Source: Janthinobacterium sp. J1-1
GTDB taxonomy: Bacteria > Pseudomonadota > Gammaproteobacteria > Burkholderiales > Burkholderiaceae_D
DNA: 64,000 bases
Direction of reading: 5' to 3'
NCBI RefSeq assembly: GCF_030944405.1
Contig: NZ_CP132339.1
Location: 2,604,001 to 2,668,000, forward strand
The notes beneath the pieces were generated by a model that had not been told where the DNA came from, did no database searches, and saw nothing but the letters and a program-made list of their open reading frames with translations. Shown here in pieces: positions 25,033-34,028 of the stretch (within the stretch, counting starts at the first letter, position 1; each line of letters begins with the position of its first letter). The translations under genes were made by a program, and so were the position numbers.

Positions 25033-26463
25033 ATGTTTCCCATGCCTTCCGCCATCAAGCCGACCACCATCCAGATCGGCGAAATCGTCCGCCATCCGGT
25101 CGTCATGCTGGGCATGGTACTGCTGGGTGGCACGCTGGGCGCATTGACGCCGGGCAGCGCGCCGTGGCTGTCGGCCTTGTCGACGCTGTACCTGTCGCTG
25201 ATCCAGATGGCCGCCTTTCCCTTCGTCATCCTGGCCGTGTATTTTGGCGTGCAGCGCCTGCCCAGCGTGCCGGATGCTGGCAAGCTGCTGCTGCGTTTGG
25301 TGCTGATGGCCTTGCTGGCCATGCTGCTGTGCACGGTGATCGGCGCGCTGGTGGCCGGCCTGACGTCCGCCGGCTCGCACATGTCGACGGCGCAGGTGGC
25401 CGAACTGGGCAAGCTGGCGCTCGATTCCGAACCGGGCTTTGCGATGGCGATGCGCGGCCGCGAGGCCGAGGCCGCCACTTGGAACGTATCGGCGCTGGTG
25501 CCGGACAATCTGTTCGGCGTGCTGGCCTATGGCCCGGCGCCGGCGGTGCTGGTCGGCGTGCTGTGCTTCGGCGCGGCGGTGGCGGTGCAGGCGCCAGCGC
25601 GCGCGAATGCCCTCGGCGCCATCTTCGAAGGCATCTACCGCGCGCTCGAATCGCTGGTGCACCGTTTCAACACCTTGCTGCCGCTGGCGGCCTTCGTGCT
25701 GGCCGGCGCGGCCACCGCCACCGCCGGCATGGAAACCATCTTGCTGCTGGGCGGCTTCCTGCTCGCCTTTTTGGCCGCGGCGCTGCTGGTGTGCGCGATG
25801 GCGCTGGGCGTGATCTGCTGGCGCCTGAAAAAAGCGCCGTGGCCGGTGCTGGTGGCGCTGCGCGAGCCGATCACGGTCTGCCTGTTTTCGCCGGTGGCGA
25901 CGGCCGCCGTGCCCGGCTTTATCCAGGTCATGAGCGGCCAGCTCGGTTTCAACCGCGCCCTGGTGGAGCTGTGCACACCGATCGCGCCGGTCTTCCTGAA
26001 GGCCGGCGAGGCGATGTATTTCTCGATGCTGGCGATCTTCATCGCCAATCTTTACCATCACCCGCTGGCCGCCGCCGATGTGGCCCTGATCTGCGTGCTG
26101 TCGTGGACCGCCGCGCTGTGGTCGGTGGGCATTCCCGGCGTCAAGTCGCTGGTGCTGGGCACGTTCGTGATGGCCTCGCTGGGCCTGCCGCTGGAGGCCG
26201 TCTTGCCGGTGTTTTTGCTGGTCGAGGTGTTGTGCGAAGGACCGCGCAACCTGCTTTCCCTGCTGATATCGTCAGCCTTGATTGCACTGGTTGCGGATGG
26301 TCTGTATATTAACTTCGGGCAAGTTTCAGAGGCATGGCAACCGGCGACGCTGAAGCTGGTGTTCAGCCGCAAACAGATGATGCTGTTTTTTGTATTGGCG
26401 TCGATTGCGCTGGCAGGCGTGTTCTGCGCAGGCGTCGGCTTTGGGCTGTATGCGGCTTCCTGA
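25033..26463 (+). CDS. DAACS/SLC1-family membrane protein 2, strongly diverged
   Basis: A 476-residue paralogue of the preceding gene, separated from it by seven bases. It keeps the SLC1 layout (YLSLIQMAAFPFVILAVYF near the N-terminus, HP2-like SVGIPGVKSLVLG). The NMDGT equivalent reads MYFSM (328-332). TM8 reads VEVLCEGPRNLLSLLIS, so the GltPh D390/D394/R397/T398/N401/D405 set becomes E398/E402/R405/N406/S409/S413. An extra hydrophobic C-terminal segment extends the fold. Paired, non-identical SLC1-like genes are unusual because this family is normally homotrimeric, so a heteromer is possible. Its stop overlaps the tssJ start region, tying it to the T6SS. Confidence 0.75.
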   Translation: MFPMPSAIKPTTIQIGEIVRHPVVMLGMVLLGGTLGALTPGSAPWLSALSTLYLSLIQMAAFPFVILAVYFGVQRLPSVPDAGKLLLRLVLMALLAMLLCTVIGALVAGLTSAGSHMSTAQVAELGKLALDSEPGFAMAMRGREAEAATWNVSALVPDNLFGVLAYGPAPAVLVGVLCFGAAVAVQAPARANALGAIFEGIYRALESLVHRFNTLLPLAAFVLAGAATATAGMETILLLGGFLLAFLAAALLVCAMALGVICWRLKKAPWPVLVALREPITVCLFSPVATAAVPGFIQVMSGQLGFNRALVELCTPIAPVFLKAGEAMYFSMLAIFIANLYHHPLAAADVALICVLSWTAALWSVGIPGVKSLVLGTFVMASLGLPLEAVLPVFLLVEVLCEGPRNLLSLLISSALIALVADGLYINFGQVSEAWQPATLKLVFSRKQMMLFFVLASIALAGVFCAGVGFGLYAAS

Positions 26464-27023
26464 TGACTTTTTTTGATCGAACAACTATGACATGGAACTC
26501 CCGCCCGATGGCGCAACCGGCGCCGATGCGCCGCGGCGTGCTGATGTTGATGCTGGCCGGCGTGCTGAACGGCTGCGGCGTGGTCTCCGGCGCCGGCGCG
26601 CTGCTGGGACTGGGTCCCAAGCCGGTCGAGCCGGACTGGAAGACCCTGGCCCTGCAGGCGTCCGACGACGCCAATGACAACAGCGCGCTGGCGGTGGACG
26701 TGGTGCTGGTGCGCGACGCCGCCGTGCTCGAATCCTTGCTGGCGATGCCGGCCTCCAAATGGTTCGCCACCCGTGCCGATGTGCGCCGCAGTTTTCCCGA
26801 TGCGCTGACCGTGTATTCCTATGAAATCGTGCCGTCGCAGAGCATCAAGCTCAACGACAAGCTGTGGCGTTCGGAAAAGGGCTGGGCGGCGCTGGTGTAC
26901 GCCAGTTACGCCACCCCGGGCGAACACCGCGCCAGGCTGCTGCTGTCCGCTTCCGGCTATGTGGTGCGGCTTGGCGCCCAGGGCTTCGAAGCGGGCGAAA
27001 TCAGGCCCGGCGCGGCGCAATAG
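26463..27023 (+). CDS. tssJ: T6SS outer-membrane lipoprotein TssJ
   Basis: A lipoprotein of about 186 residues if translation starts at 26463, where the ATG overlaps the preceding stop. Starts at 26487, 26508 or 26526 are also possible because no strong ribosome-binding site decides it. A lipobox LNGC lies in the AGVLNGCGVV region near residue 38. The mature part contains the TssJ pattern LALQASDDANDNS...AVDVVLVRD and DALTVYSYEIVPSQ, forming a transthyretin-like sandwich. TssJ anchors the TssLM complex to the outer membrane. Genes tssK, tssL and tssM follow in normal order. Confidence 0.88.
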   Translation: MTFFDRTTMTWNSRPMAQPAPMRRGVLMLMLAGVLNGCGVVSGAGALLGLGPKPVEPDWKTLALQASDDANDNSALAVDVVLVRDAAVLESLLAMPASKWFATRADVRRSFPDALTVYSYEIVPSQSIKLNDKLWRSEKGWAALVYASYATPGEHRARLLLSASGYVVRLGAQGFEAGEIRPGAAQ

Positions 27024-27052
27024 CAGATACAGCAGATGATGAAACGACCACA

Positions 27053-28387
27053 ATGATTCCAACTCAACTTTTGAACCGCATCCAATGGCATGAAGGCATG
27101 CTGTTGACTCCGCAGCACTTCCAGCAGGAAGGCGCGCGCATCGACACCCTGCTGGCCTGGCAAACCGTGGCCACCAATCCTTACGGCTGGGGCGTGCGCG
27201 AGCTGGTGATCGACGAGGCGCGGCTCAGCACCGGCACCGTCAGCGTGCTGCGGCTGGAAGCGATTTTGCCGAACGGCATGGCGGTCAGCTACGACGCCAG
27301 CACCGCGCAGGTGCGCGACATGGAACTGAAGCTGGAACTGGCGCCATGGGACGGCGAGATGACGCAGCGCGATGTCGACGTCTACCTGGTGCTGGGTAAT
27401 ACGCGCTCGCTGCGCCAGCCGGGCCAGCCGGCGATGTTCCGTGGCATCGAGAGCGCGCCGGTGGAGGATGAAGTGTCCGAGGCGCTGCCGGCCACCGTGC
27501 CGCGCATGGCCGTCAACCTGGCGCTGATGGCCGACGCGCTGCCGTCGTTCGGCTACGCCAGCCTGCGCCTGATGACCGTCAACAAGGTCAACGAGATCGT
27601 GCGCCGTGGCGCCTTTTTGCCGGCCATGCTGCAAGTGCCGGCCGAGGCGCCGATCCTGAAACGCGCGCGCGAACTGGCCACGCAGATGCGCAGCAAGGCG
27701 CTGTTCCTGGCGCGCCAGACCGCGCAGCCGTCGTCGCGCACCGAAGACCGGCTCAACCTGCTGGAACAGAAGTCGCGCTTGGCCAGCCTGATCCTCAATT
27801 TGCCCCTGCTCGAAGCCGTCTCCTCGTGCCCGGTGGTGCAGCCGCTGCCGCTGTACCTGGCGCTGTGCGCCCAGCTTGGCGCGCTGACCACCTTGCGCCC
27901 CGGCGCCGTGCCGTTGATGCCGCCGGCCTACGACCATGGCGACAGCGCGGCGATGTTCGATACCGTGCTGACGGCCTTGTCCAGCCTGGTCGCCGAAGTG
28001 AGCCAGGAATGGAAGACCTGCACCTTCGAATTCGACGGCAAGGTGTTTGCGCTCGACGTGCAGCCGGAATGGCTGGCCGGCAGCCGCATCGTGGTCGGCT
28101 TGCGCGGCCGGCCGGAAAGCGAGGCGATGCAATGGATGCGCGGCGCGGCGATCGGTTCGAAAACCGTGTGGACCTCGCTGACGGACCGCAGGGTCAGCGG
28201 CGCGGCGCGCATGAAGATCGATGTCGCCGAAGAGCTGGGCCTGCGCGCCAGCAGCGGCTACACCCTGTTCAGCATCGAGTTGTCCGAGCAATTCATCGTG
28301 CCTGACCAGCCCCTGCTGATCAGCAATCCCAATGAAAGCCTGCTGGCCCAGCGCCCGCAGGAAGTGGTGTTGTTCATAAAAGGATGA
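27053..28387 (+). CDS. tssK: T6SS baseplate-membrane complex adaptor TssK
   Basis: A 444-residue VasE/ImpJ-family protein. The N-terminal IQWHEGMLLTPQHFQQ is the hallmark of TssK. The C-terminal receptor-binding domain includes LFSIELSEQFIVPDQPLLISN. TssK trimers connect the TssEFG wedges to TssL/TssM, as in phage receptor-binding proteins. The ATG at 27053 is chosen because translation upstream runs through tssJ in another frame. It is followed by tssL after four bases. Confidence 0.95.
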   Translation: MIPTQLLNRIQWHEGMLLTPQHFQQEGARIDTLLAWQTVATNPYGWGVRELVIDEARLSTGTVSVLRLEAILPNGMAVSYDASTAQVRDMELKLELAPWDGEMTQRDVDVYLVLGNTRSLRQPGQPAMFRGIESAPVEDEVSEALPATVPRMAVNLALMADALPSFGYASLRLMTVNKVNEIVRRGAFLPAMLQVPAEAPILKRARELATQMRSKALFLARQTAQPSSRTEDRLNLLEQKSRLASLILNLPLLEAVSSCPVVQPLPLYLALCAQLGALTTLRPGAVPLMPPAYDHGDSAAMFDTVLTALSSLVAEVSQEWKTCTFEFDGKVFALDVQPEWLAGSRIVVGLRGRPESEAMQWMRGAAIGSKTVWTSLTDRRVSGAARMKIDVAEELGLRASSGYTLFSIELSEQFIVPDQPLLISNPNESLLAQRPQEVVLFIKG

Positions 28388-28391
28388 GTGC

Positions 28392-29165
28392 GTGAGCAAA
28401 TCAACCAGTCCGGCCAATACCCTGTCGACGGGCAATACATGGAGCGGCGCCAATACCGAAGGCGTCGACCTGGCGTCGGTGCAGTTCCGCGATTTCTACG
28501 AAGTGCTGGCGCGCGCCGCGCAGGCCGTCACGCGGCTGACCGAAGGCGAAGCCAAGCCGGCCGCCGAAGCGCTCAGCCGCCAGCTGTGCCAGATGATCGA
28601 GCTGCAGACGCTCGAAGCGCGCCGCATCGGCGGCCATGCCGGCATCGAAGCCGAGGTGCAGGGCCGCTTCCTGAAGGCGGCGCTGGCCGACGAAGTGCTG
28701 CTCAATACCGAATGGGTCGGGCGCACCTACTGGCGCCATGTGCTGGTCGAGGCGACCCTGTACAAATCGAGCTTTGCCGGCGAACGGGTGTTCGACGACC
28801 TGGACCAGCTGCTGCGCGACCGCGAAGCGTCGCGTCGCAACCTGGGCCGGCTGTACCTGTATCTGCTGTCGCTCGGTTTCCAGGGCCGCTACCGCGGCCA
28901 GCCGCAGGACAAGATCGCCGAGTACCGGCGTGAGTTGTTCCAGTTCGTCTACCAGCGCCCGGCCGACCTGCAGGGGCGCGACCGCACCCTGTCGGAACAG
29001 GCCTACGCCAATACCCTGGCGCACCTGACGGCGGGCCGCTTGCCGCGCTTCAGCCGGCTGGGCCTGATCGCGGTGGTGGGATTCCTGGCCTTGCTGGGCA
29101 TTTCCGAGCTGTTGTGGTTGTGGCTGTCGTGGCCCGTACGCACCGCCCTGGCGGTATCCTTATGA
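28392..29165 (+). CDS. tssL: T6SS inner-membrane protein TssL (DotU family)
   Basis: A 257-residue IcmH/DotU-like protein with a GTG start. The cytoplasmic helical hook contains FLKAALADEVLLNTEW ('aLDE.vl...W') and LYLYLLSLGFQGRYRG, both diagnostic. One C-terminal transmembrane helix lies near residues 222-250 (LGLIAVVGFLALLGISELLWLWL), and no OmpA-like peptidoglycan-binding extension follows. Cell-wall anchoring must therefore come from elsewhere. It forms the inner-membrane core with TssM, whose gene starts 21 bases later. Confidence 0.94.
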   Translation: MSKSTSPANTLSTGNTWSGANTEGVDLASVQFRDFYEVLARAAQAVTRLTEGEAKPAAEALSRQLCQMIELQTLEARRIGGHAGIEAEVQGRFLKAALADEVLLNTEWVGRTYWRHVLVEATLYKSSFAGERVFDDLDQLLRDREASRRNLGRLYLYLLSLGFQGRYRGQPQDKIAEYRRELFQFVYQRPADLQGRDRTLSEQAYANTLAHLTAGRLPRFSRLGLIAVVGFLALLGISELLWLWLSWPVRTALAVSL

Positions 29166-29186
29166 TCGGCCTGCGGGGACCTCATC

Positions 29187-32100
29187 GTGTTTAGTTTTTT
29201 ATCGGATAAGATAGCCATTGTCACTCTGCTGGGCCTGACCTTGCTGGTATTGCTGCTGCTGGCGGTGGTGATCTGGGCGGCCATGAAGGGCGCGCAGCAG
29301 GCCGACAAGCCGGCGGCCGAACAGCCGCGCCTGCTCAGCGCCGATTCGCTCAAGCAGTCCTTCCGCGTGGCGGTCGAGCTGATTGAAAACAATATCGCGG
29401 CGCGCGCGGAACGCTACAACCTGAGCTGGACCCTGGTCCTGAACGAGGGCAAGCAGGGCCGCGAATTGCCGCTGGTGCAGTCCGGCCTGCAAAGCGCGCT
29501 CAGCGCCGACAGCACCCTGGCCGCGCGCGGCCAGGGCATCAACTGGAATTTCTTCGACCAGGGCGTGGCGATCCAGCTGCAGTCGGAATACCTGGGCTCG
29601 CCCGATGGCGAAGGCCCGGGCGGCAACAATACCTGGGACGACTTCCTCGGGCTGTGCCGCAACTACCGTCCCGACCGGCCGTTCGACGCCATCGTGCTGG
29701 CGATCCCGGCCGCCGCCTTCTTCGATACCGACGGCCAGGCCCACCTCGACCTGATCGCGCGCGCCAAGGCCATCCACCGCCGCCTGTGGCTGGCGCAAAA
29801 CCGGCTGGCGCTGCGCTTCCCGATCTATATCGCCATCGCCGACTGTGAAACCATACCCGGCTTCGCCCGTTTCGCCGCCGCGCTGCCCGAGCCGCTGCGC
29901 CGCTCGATGCTGGGCTGGTCGTCGCCATATGAATTGTCGGCGCCGTTCCAGGCGCAATGGGTCGACCACGCCATGAACGACATCGTGCGCAGCCTGTCGA
30001 ACAGCGGCGCCGAACTGTGCGCGCTGGAACCGGCCGGTTCCGACAGCAGCGCCTACTTTTTGCTGCCGACCCAGGTCGAACGCCTGCGCACCGGCCTGAA
30101 GCTGTTTGCCGAAGAACTGATGCGGCCGAGCGCCTATCACGAGCCGTTTTTACTGCGCGGCATTTATCTGACGGGCGACTGCAGCGACGCCGCCGTCCTG
30201 CTGGGCAGCGGCAACGATGCCCAGGACCCGCTGGCCTCGCTGGCCTACGCCATGCCGGCAGCGCCGGAGCCGATCCCGGTGCCGGGCGACGAGCTGGCCT
30301 GGAACGGCAGCGGCGCCATCGCCAGCGCCGCGCCGGCCCTGCAGGCGGACCAGCTCAATGCGATGCCGGCCTTCTTGCGCGATATCTTCGAACGCAAGAT
30401 CTTTGCCGAGGCCGGGCTGTTGCGCTCGTCCTCGTCGCAGCGCATGCGCCGTCCGGCCATGAACCGCGTGCTGCGCTGGTGCCTGGTGGGCGTGCCGGTG
30501 GTATGGGTGATCGGCATGGGCATCGGCGCGACCAGGCTGCATTACCTGGCGCGCGACGTGGTCGGCTACCTGCACAATATGGACGCCAACGCGGGCAACC
30601 TGGCCGGTAACCGCCAGGTGTTCGACCTGGCGCAGAACCGCCAGCACGCGCTCGACGCGCTGCTCAATATCGAACGCATGGGCGCGGCCCACATGGGCTC
30701 GCTGGCCATGCCCGGCTCCTGGCCCTGGTTCGACGGCCTGCATGACCGGCTGCAATGGCGCATGGAAAAAGGCTTTGCCGACAATGCCTTCGACCCCTTG
30801 CGCCGCGCCGCGTATGCGCGCGTCAGCGAGCTGACCGGGGTGCCGCTGGACCCGGTCTCGGGCAGCCTGATCATCGGCGCGCAATGCACCTTGCCGGCCC
30901 GCTGGCACCAGAACACGGGCGCCGTGACGAACGCCCTGAATGTCGAGGACCTGCCCGAATTCGGCGCCACGCTGGACTATATGGCGCGCCTGGAACAGCT
31001 GGAAAAACTGCTGCAGGCGATGATGCGGCTCAAGTCGCCCAGTTCCGGGCCGGCTTCGGGCGACGACCTGGCGCTGGTGGTGCGCATGGTGTTCGGTTTC
31101 GAACTGAGCGGCAATCCGGCGCGCACCGCGGCGCTGTTCCGCCAGGTCTCGCAAAACATGGCCTCGCTGTCGATGGAGCCGCTGCAGGAAGCGGCCGCCT
31201 GCTCGATGCGCCTGGCCATGAAGAGCACCACTCGCCGCCTGTTTGTCGACAACGGCTTGCTGCGGGCCGAGCAGGCCATCGGCGCCGGCTCGATGGAACT
31301 GGTCGACGCCAGCACCAAAATCGCCGATCCGGCCGCCACCTTGCTGGTCTGGCAAAACCTGCGCACCGCCCTGCGCTCGCAGGAAACGTATCTGGTGGCC
31401 GGCAAGGGCGCCTGGATGCACAGCAACGCGCTGGCGCTGGGGCCGGCCTGGGACAGCCTGCTGCAGCGCATGGAATCGCTGACCTTGCTGGGCAAGGGGC
31501 CGGCCGACGACGCGCGCAAGCAGGCCGAACAGGGCTTCATGCAATTTACCTCGGCCTGGGATGCGACCCTGGAATCGGACCGTTTGATCCAGGGCCTCAG
31601 TTCGGGCCTGGAATGGTCCGACAGCAACGCCAAGTGGGCTTTCGCGCCGGACCGCAAGGCCTTGCTCGACGCCTTGAACAACCTGCTGTCGCAGCCCTAC
31701 ATGAAGTTCAATACGCAGATCCGCTTCCCCGACGTGCCGCCGGGCGCCACCGTCAGCTGGGACCAGGCGCGGCTGGAGCAGGTGCTGGCGCTGGGCGAGG
31801 CGCGCAAGCGTTTCCAGACCGAATTGCTGCCCAAGTTCCCGGTGGCACTGCATGGCGCCGCCGCGGCGTTCGCCGATGCGGGCCTGGTGGAAACGGCGCG
31901 CGATCTGATCTCGCAGGCGTATTTCGTCTCGCCGCGTGAGCTGCAGGCGCCGGCCAGCGAACTCGACCGCGGCCGCGCGCTGCGCATGCGGGCCTGGCTG
32001 CAGGATGTCGGCGCCATCGATACGGCCGATACCCTGAGCCGCATCCTGGCCACCGATGCGCTGTCGCGTTTGCAACTGCTCGACGACACCCTGACGCGGG

Positions 32101-33344
32101 CCCAGGTCTACGTGCCGCGCGACCGCGCCTTCCGCGACTGGAACGGCGAAAAAGCGCCGCTGCTGCACGCCTTTGGCGCCAGCGATCCGGCCGGCCTGAA
32201 CGCCTATGTGGCGCAACAGCAATCGTTTATCGAAGCGATCCACAAGGACGCCGAAGCGCTGCTGCTGCAACTGGGCGGCGCCCACGCGGGCAATCCGCTG
32301 GTGGCGCGCTGGCAGGCCAGCGTGGCCGACCTGAGCCGCTACCGGCTGCGCAGCCCGACCAGCAGCCTGATGTCGCTGGAGCAATTCGTGCTGAGCGGTT
32401 CGTCCGAGCTGGAGTTCGGCAATTGTCTCGACAAGCTGCCGCGCGGCGCGGCCCAGCGGCGTGGCGTCGACCTGTTTTCCGAGCGCTTGCAACTGCTGCA
32501 ATCGGGCTTGTATGCGCGCTGCCGCGAATTGACGGTGAAGGGCTACCAGGATGCCTGGAACAATTTTGCCGACGCCTTCAACCGCGACCTGGCCAACCGT
32601 GCGCCGTTCCGCGCCCCCGGCGCCGACAGCGCGGCCAAGGGCGGCGGCGAACGCACGCCGGCGGCCGTCGACGATGTCGTCGCCACCTTGAAATTGTTCG
32701 ACCGTGCGCGCGCCCTGGCGCCGTCTTCCGAGCGCGATACGGCGCGTCCGGCGGCGACGCAGGAGGTGCGCAGGTCCGACGAGCAGATGCAAAAAGTGCG
32801 CGATTTCCTGGCCCCCCTGTACCAGGGCGAGGAGGGGCAGCCCGGCGGCATGGATGTCAGTGTCGATTTCCGCGCCAATACCGCCGCCGAAGTCGACGGC
32901 AACAAGATCATCGACTGGGCCATCACCATCGGCGGCCAGACGCTGCGCCAGCGCGACACGCCGCGCCCGCTGCGCTGGGAGCCGGGCATGGCGGTGGCGC
33001 TGACCTTGCGCGTGGCCCAGGATGGCCCGGTGATGCCGAAGGCCGAGCCCGGGCACCCGGGCATGAGCGTCGAGGAACGCACCGTCAGCTACCGCTTCAA
33101 CGATGCCTGGGCGCTGCTGAGTTTCGTGTCTGCCTACCGCGAAGCGGGCGCGCCGTCATCGTCGGCTTCGCGTTCGCAACTGCTGCGCTTCGAGTTTCCG
33201 ATGACGGCCGTCAGCGACAGCGCCCGTATCGCCACCCGCGATACGCGCGCCAGGGTCTTTATCCGGGTCAGCGTCAGCCCGCCGGGCAAGCGCGCGCCGC
33301 TGGCCTGGCCCGGCGTTTTCCCGGCCAGGGTGACGGCGTGGTAA
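29187..33344 (+). CDS. tssM: T6SS inner-membrane protein TssM (IcmF family), Walker A absent
   Basis: A 1385-residue IcmF-type protein. One N-terminal transmembrane helix is visible (residues 10-32), where the family usually has two. A second span near 430-455 leads into the long periplasmic region. The segment that normally carries the GPPGSGKTT-type P-loop reads WTLVLNEGKQGRELPL around residues 81-96, so no Walker A is present and NTP binding is unlikely. The periplasmic part ends with the beta-rich IcmF C-terminal region. TssM is the trans-envelope pillar joining TssL and TssJ. P-loop-lacking TssM proteins are known in some T6SSs, so function may be intact. Confidence 0.92.
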   Translation: MFSFLSDKIAIVTLLGLTLLVLLLLAVVIWAAMKGAQQADKPAAEQPRLLSADSLKQSFRVAVELIENNIAARAERYNLSWTLVLNEGKQGRELPLVQSGLQSALSADSTLAARGQGINWNFFDQGVAIQLQSEYLGSPDGEGPGGNNTWDDFLGLCRNYRPDRPFDAIVLAIPAAAFFDTDGQAHLDLIARAKAIHRRLWLAQNRLALRFPIYIAIADCETIPGFARFAAALPEPLRRSMLGWSSPYELSAPFQAQWVDHAMNDIVRSLSNSGAELCALEPAGSDSSAYFLLPTQVERLRTGLKLFAEELMRPSAYHEPFLLRGIYLTGDCSDAAVLLGSGNDAQDPLASLAYAMPAAPEPIPVPGDELAWNGSGAIASAAPALQADQLNAMPAFLRDIFERKIFAEAGLLRSSSSQRMRRPAMNRVLRWCLVGVPVVWVIGMGIGATRLHYLARDVVGYLHNMDANAGNLAGNRQVFDLAQNRQHALDALLNIERMGAAHMGSLAMPGSWPWFDGLHDRLQWRMEKGFADNAFDPLRRAAYARVSELTGVPLDPVSGSLIIGAQCTLPARWHQNTGAVTNALNVEDLPEFGATLDYMARLEQLEKLLQAMMRLKSPSSGPASGDDLALVVRMVFGFELSGNPARTAALFRQVSQNMASLSMEPLQEAAACSMRLAMKSTTRRLFVDNGLLRAEQAIGAGSMELVDASTKIADPAATLLVWQNLRTALRSQETYLVAGKGAWMHSNALALGPAWDSLLQRMESLTLLGKGPADDARKQAEQGFMQFTSAWDATLESDRLIQGLSSGLEWSDSNAKWAFAPDRKALLDALNNLLSQPYMKFNTQIRFPDVPPGATVSWDQARLEQVLALGEARKRFQTELLPKFPVALHGAAAAFADAGLVETARDLISQAYFVSPRELQAPASELDRGRALRMRAWLQDVGAIDTADTLSRILATDALSRLQLLDDTLTRAQVYVPRDRAFRDWNGEKAPLLHAFGASDPAGLNAYVAQQQSFIEAIHKDAEALLLQLGGAHAGNPLVARWQASVADLSRYRLRSPTSSLMSLEQFVLSGSSELEFGNCLDKLPRGAAQRRGVDLFSERLQLLQSGLYARCRELTVKGYQDAWNNFADAFNRDLANRAPFRAPGADSAAKGGGERTPAAVDDVVATLKLFDRARALAPSSERDTARPAATQEVRRSDEQMQKVRDFLAPLYQGEEGQPGGMDVSVDFRANTAAEVDGNKIIDWAITIGGQTLRQRDTPRPLRWEPGMAVALTLRVAQDGPVMPKAEPGHPGMSVEERTVSYRFNDAWALLSFVSAYREAGAPSSSASRSQLLRFEFPMTAVSDSARIATRDTRARVFIRVSVSPPGKRAPLAWPGVFPARVTAW

Positions 33345-33390
33345 ACCATTTCATGATTTGCAATCCTCCCATCTTAAGGACGTATCATCT

Positions 33391-34017
33391 ATGACGGACG
33401 AAATACGCATTGCCGTTTTCGGCAGTTTTCACCGCGGCTTTCACGTCTTGAGCGAGTTGCTCAAGGGACCGCTGGCCAGCAAGGTGCGCGTGGTTGGCGT
33501 GGCCACCGACGATGTGCAGTCCGGCCACATCAGCCGCGACCGGCGCGTGTGGGCGTATCCGCATGCGCGCGAGGAGGAAACCATGGTCGAGGAACTGGCG
33601 GCGGCGCACGGCTTGCTCGCCTACAAGGGCAGGGTCAAGACGCCCGAGTTCTATCATATGTATGAACAGGAATGGCGGCCCGACGTGTGCATCGCCGCCA
33701 CCTTCGGCCAGCGCATCGACGCTCGCCTGTTCGAGTTTCCCTCGCTCGGCTTCTACAACCTGCATCCGTGCATCGACGATGGCTGGCCGTCGCACTATGC
33801 GGGGCCGAACCCGTTCAAGGCCTTGCTCGACGATAAGTCGGACCATGTCTCGATCGCGCTGCACGAAGTCGATGATGGTTTTGATACGGGCAGGCTGCTG
33901 GGCTTGTCGGAAAAAATCTATTTCCCGCCTGGCGCGACGGTGGTTGATCTGCACCGCCTGTCGTCGCCGATCGCCGCCAAGTTTTTTGCCAGCGAACTGA
34001 ACAAGATGCTCGGCTAG
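33391..34017 (+). CDS. Formyltransferase-fold protein inserted between tssM and tssA
   Basis: A 208-residue protein of the formyl transferase fold (GART/Fmt/sugar N-formyltransferase). A Rossmann-like start (RIAVFGSFHRGFHVL) is followed by FYNLHPCIDDGWPSHYAGPNPF and VDDGFDTG. These supply the expected catalytic Asn123, His125 and Asp165 of N10-formyl-tetrahydrofolate enzymes. It lacks the C-terminal tRNA-binding domain of Fmt. The ATG at 33391 with an AAGGA site is preferred to a TTG at 33358. It sits 46 bases after tssM and 11 before tssA, so it belongs to the T6SS operon. The acceptor (sugar, amino group, protein) is unknown, and it is not a recognised T6SS component. Confidence 0.8.
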   Translation: MTDEIRIAVFGSFHRGFHVLSELLKGPLASKVRVVGVATDDVQSGHISRDRRVWAYPHAREEETMVEELAAAHGLLAYKGRVKTPEFYHMYEQEWRPDVCIAATFGQRIDARLFEFPSLGFYNLHPCIDDGWPSHYAGPNPFKALLDDKSDHVSIALHEVDDGFDTGRLLGLSEKIYFPPGATVVDLHRLSSPIAAKFFASELNKMLG

Positions 34018-34028
34018 GCGCGACCACC

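Noticed and set aside
30150..33056. 968-codon minus-strand frame opposite tssM
   Set aside because: Composition shadow. TssM is supported by family features and operon position.
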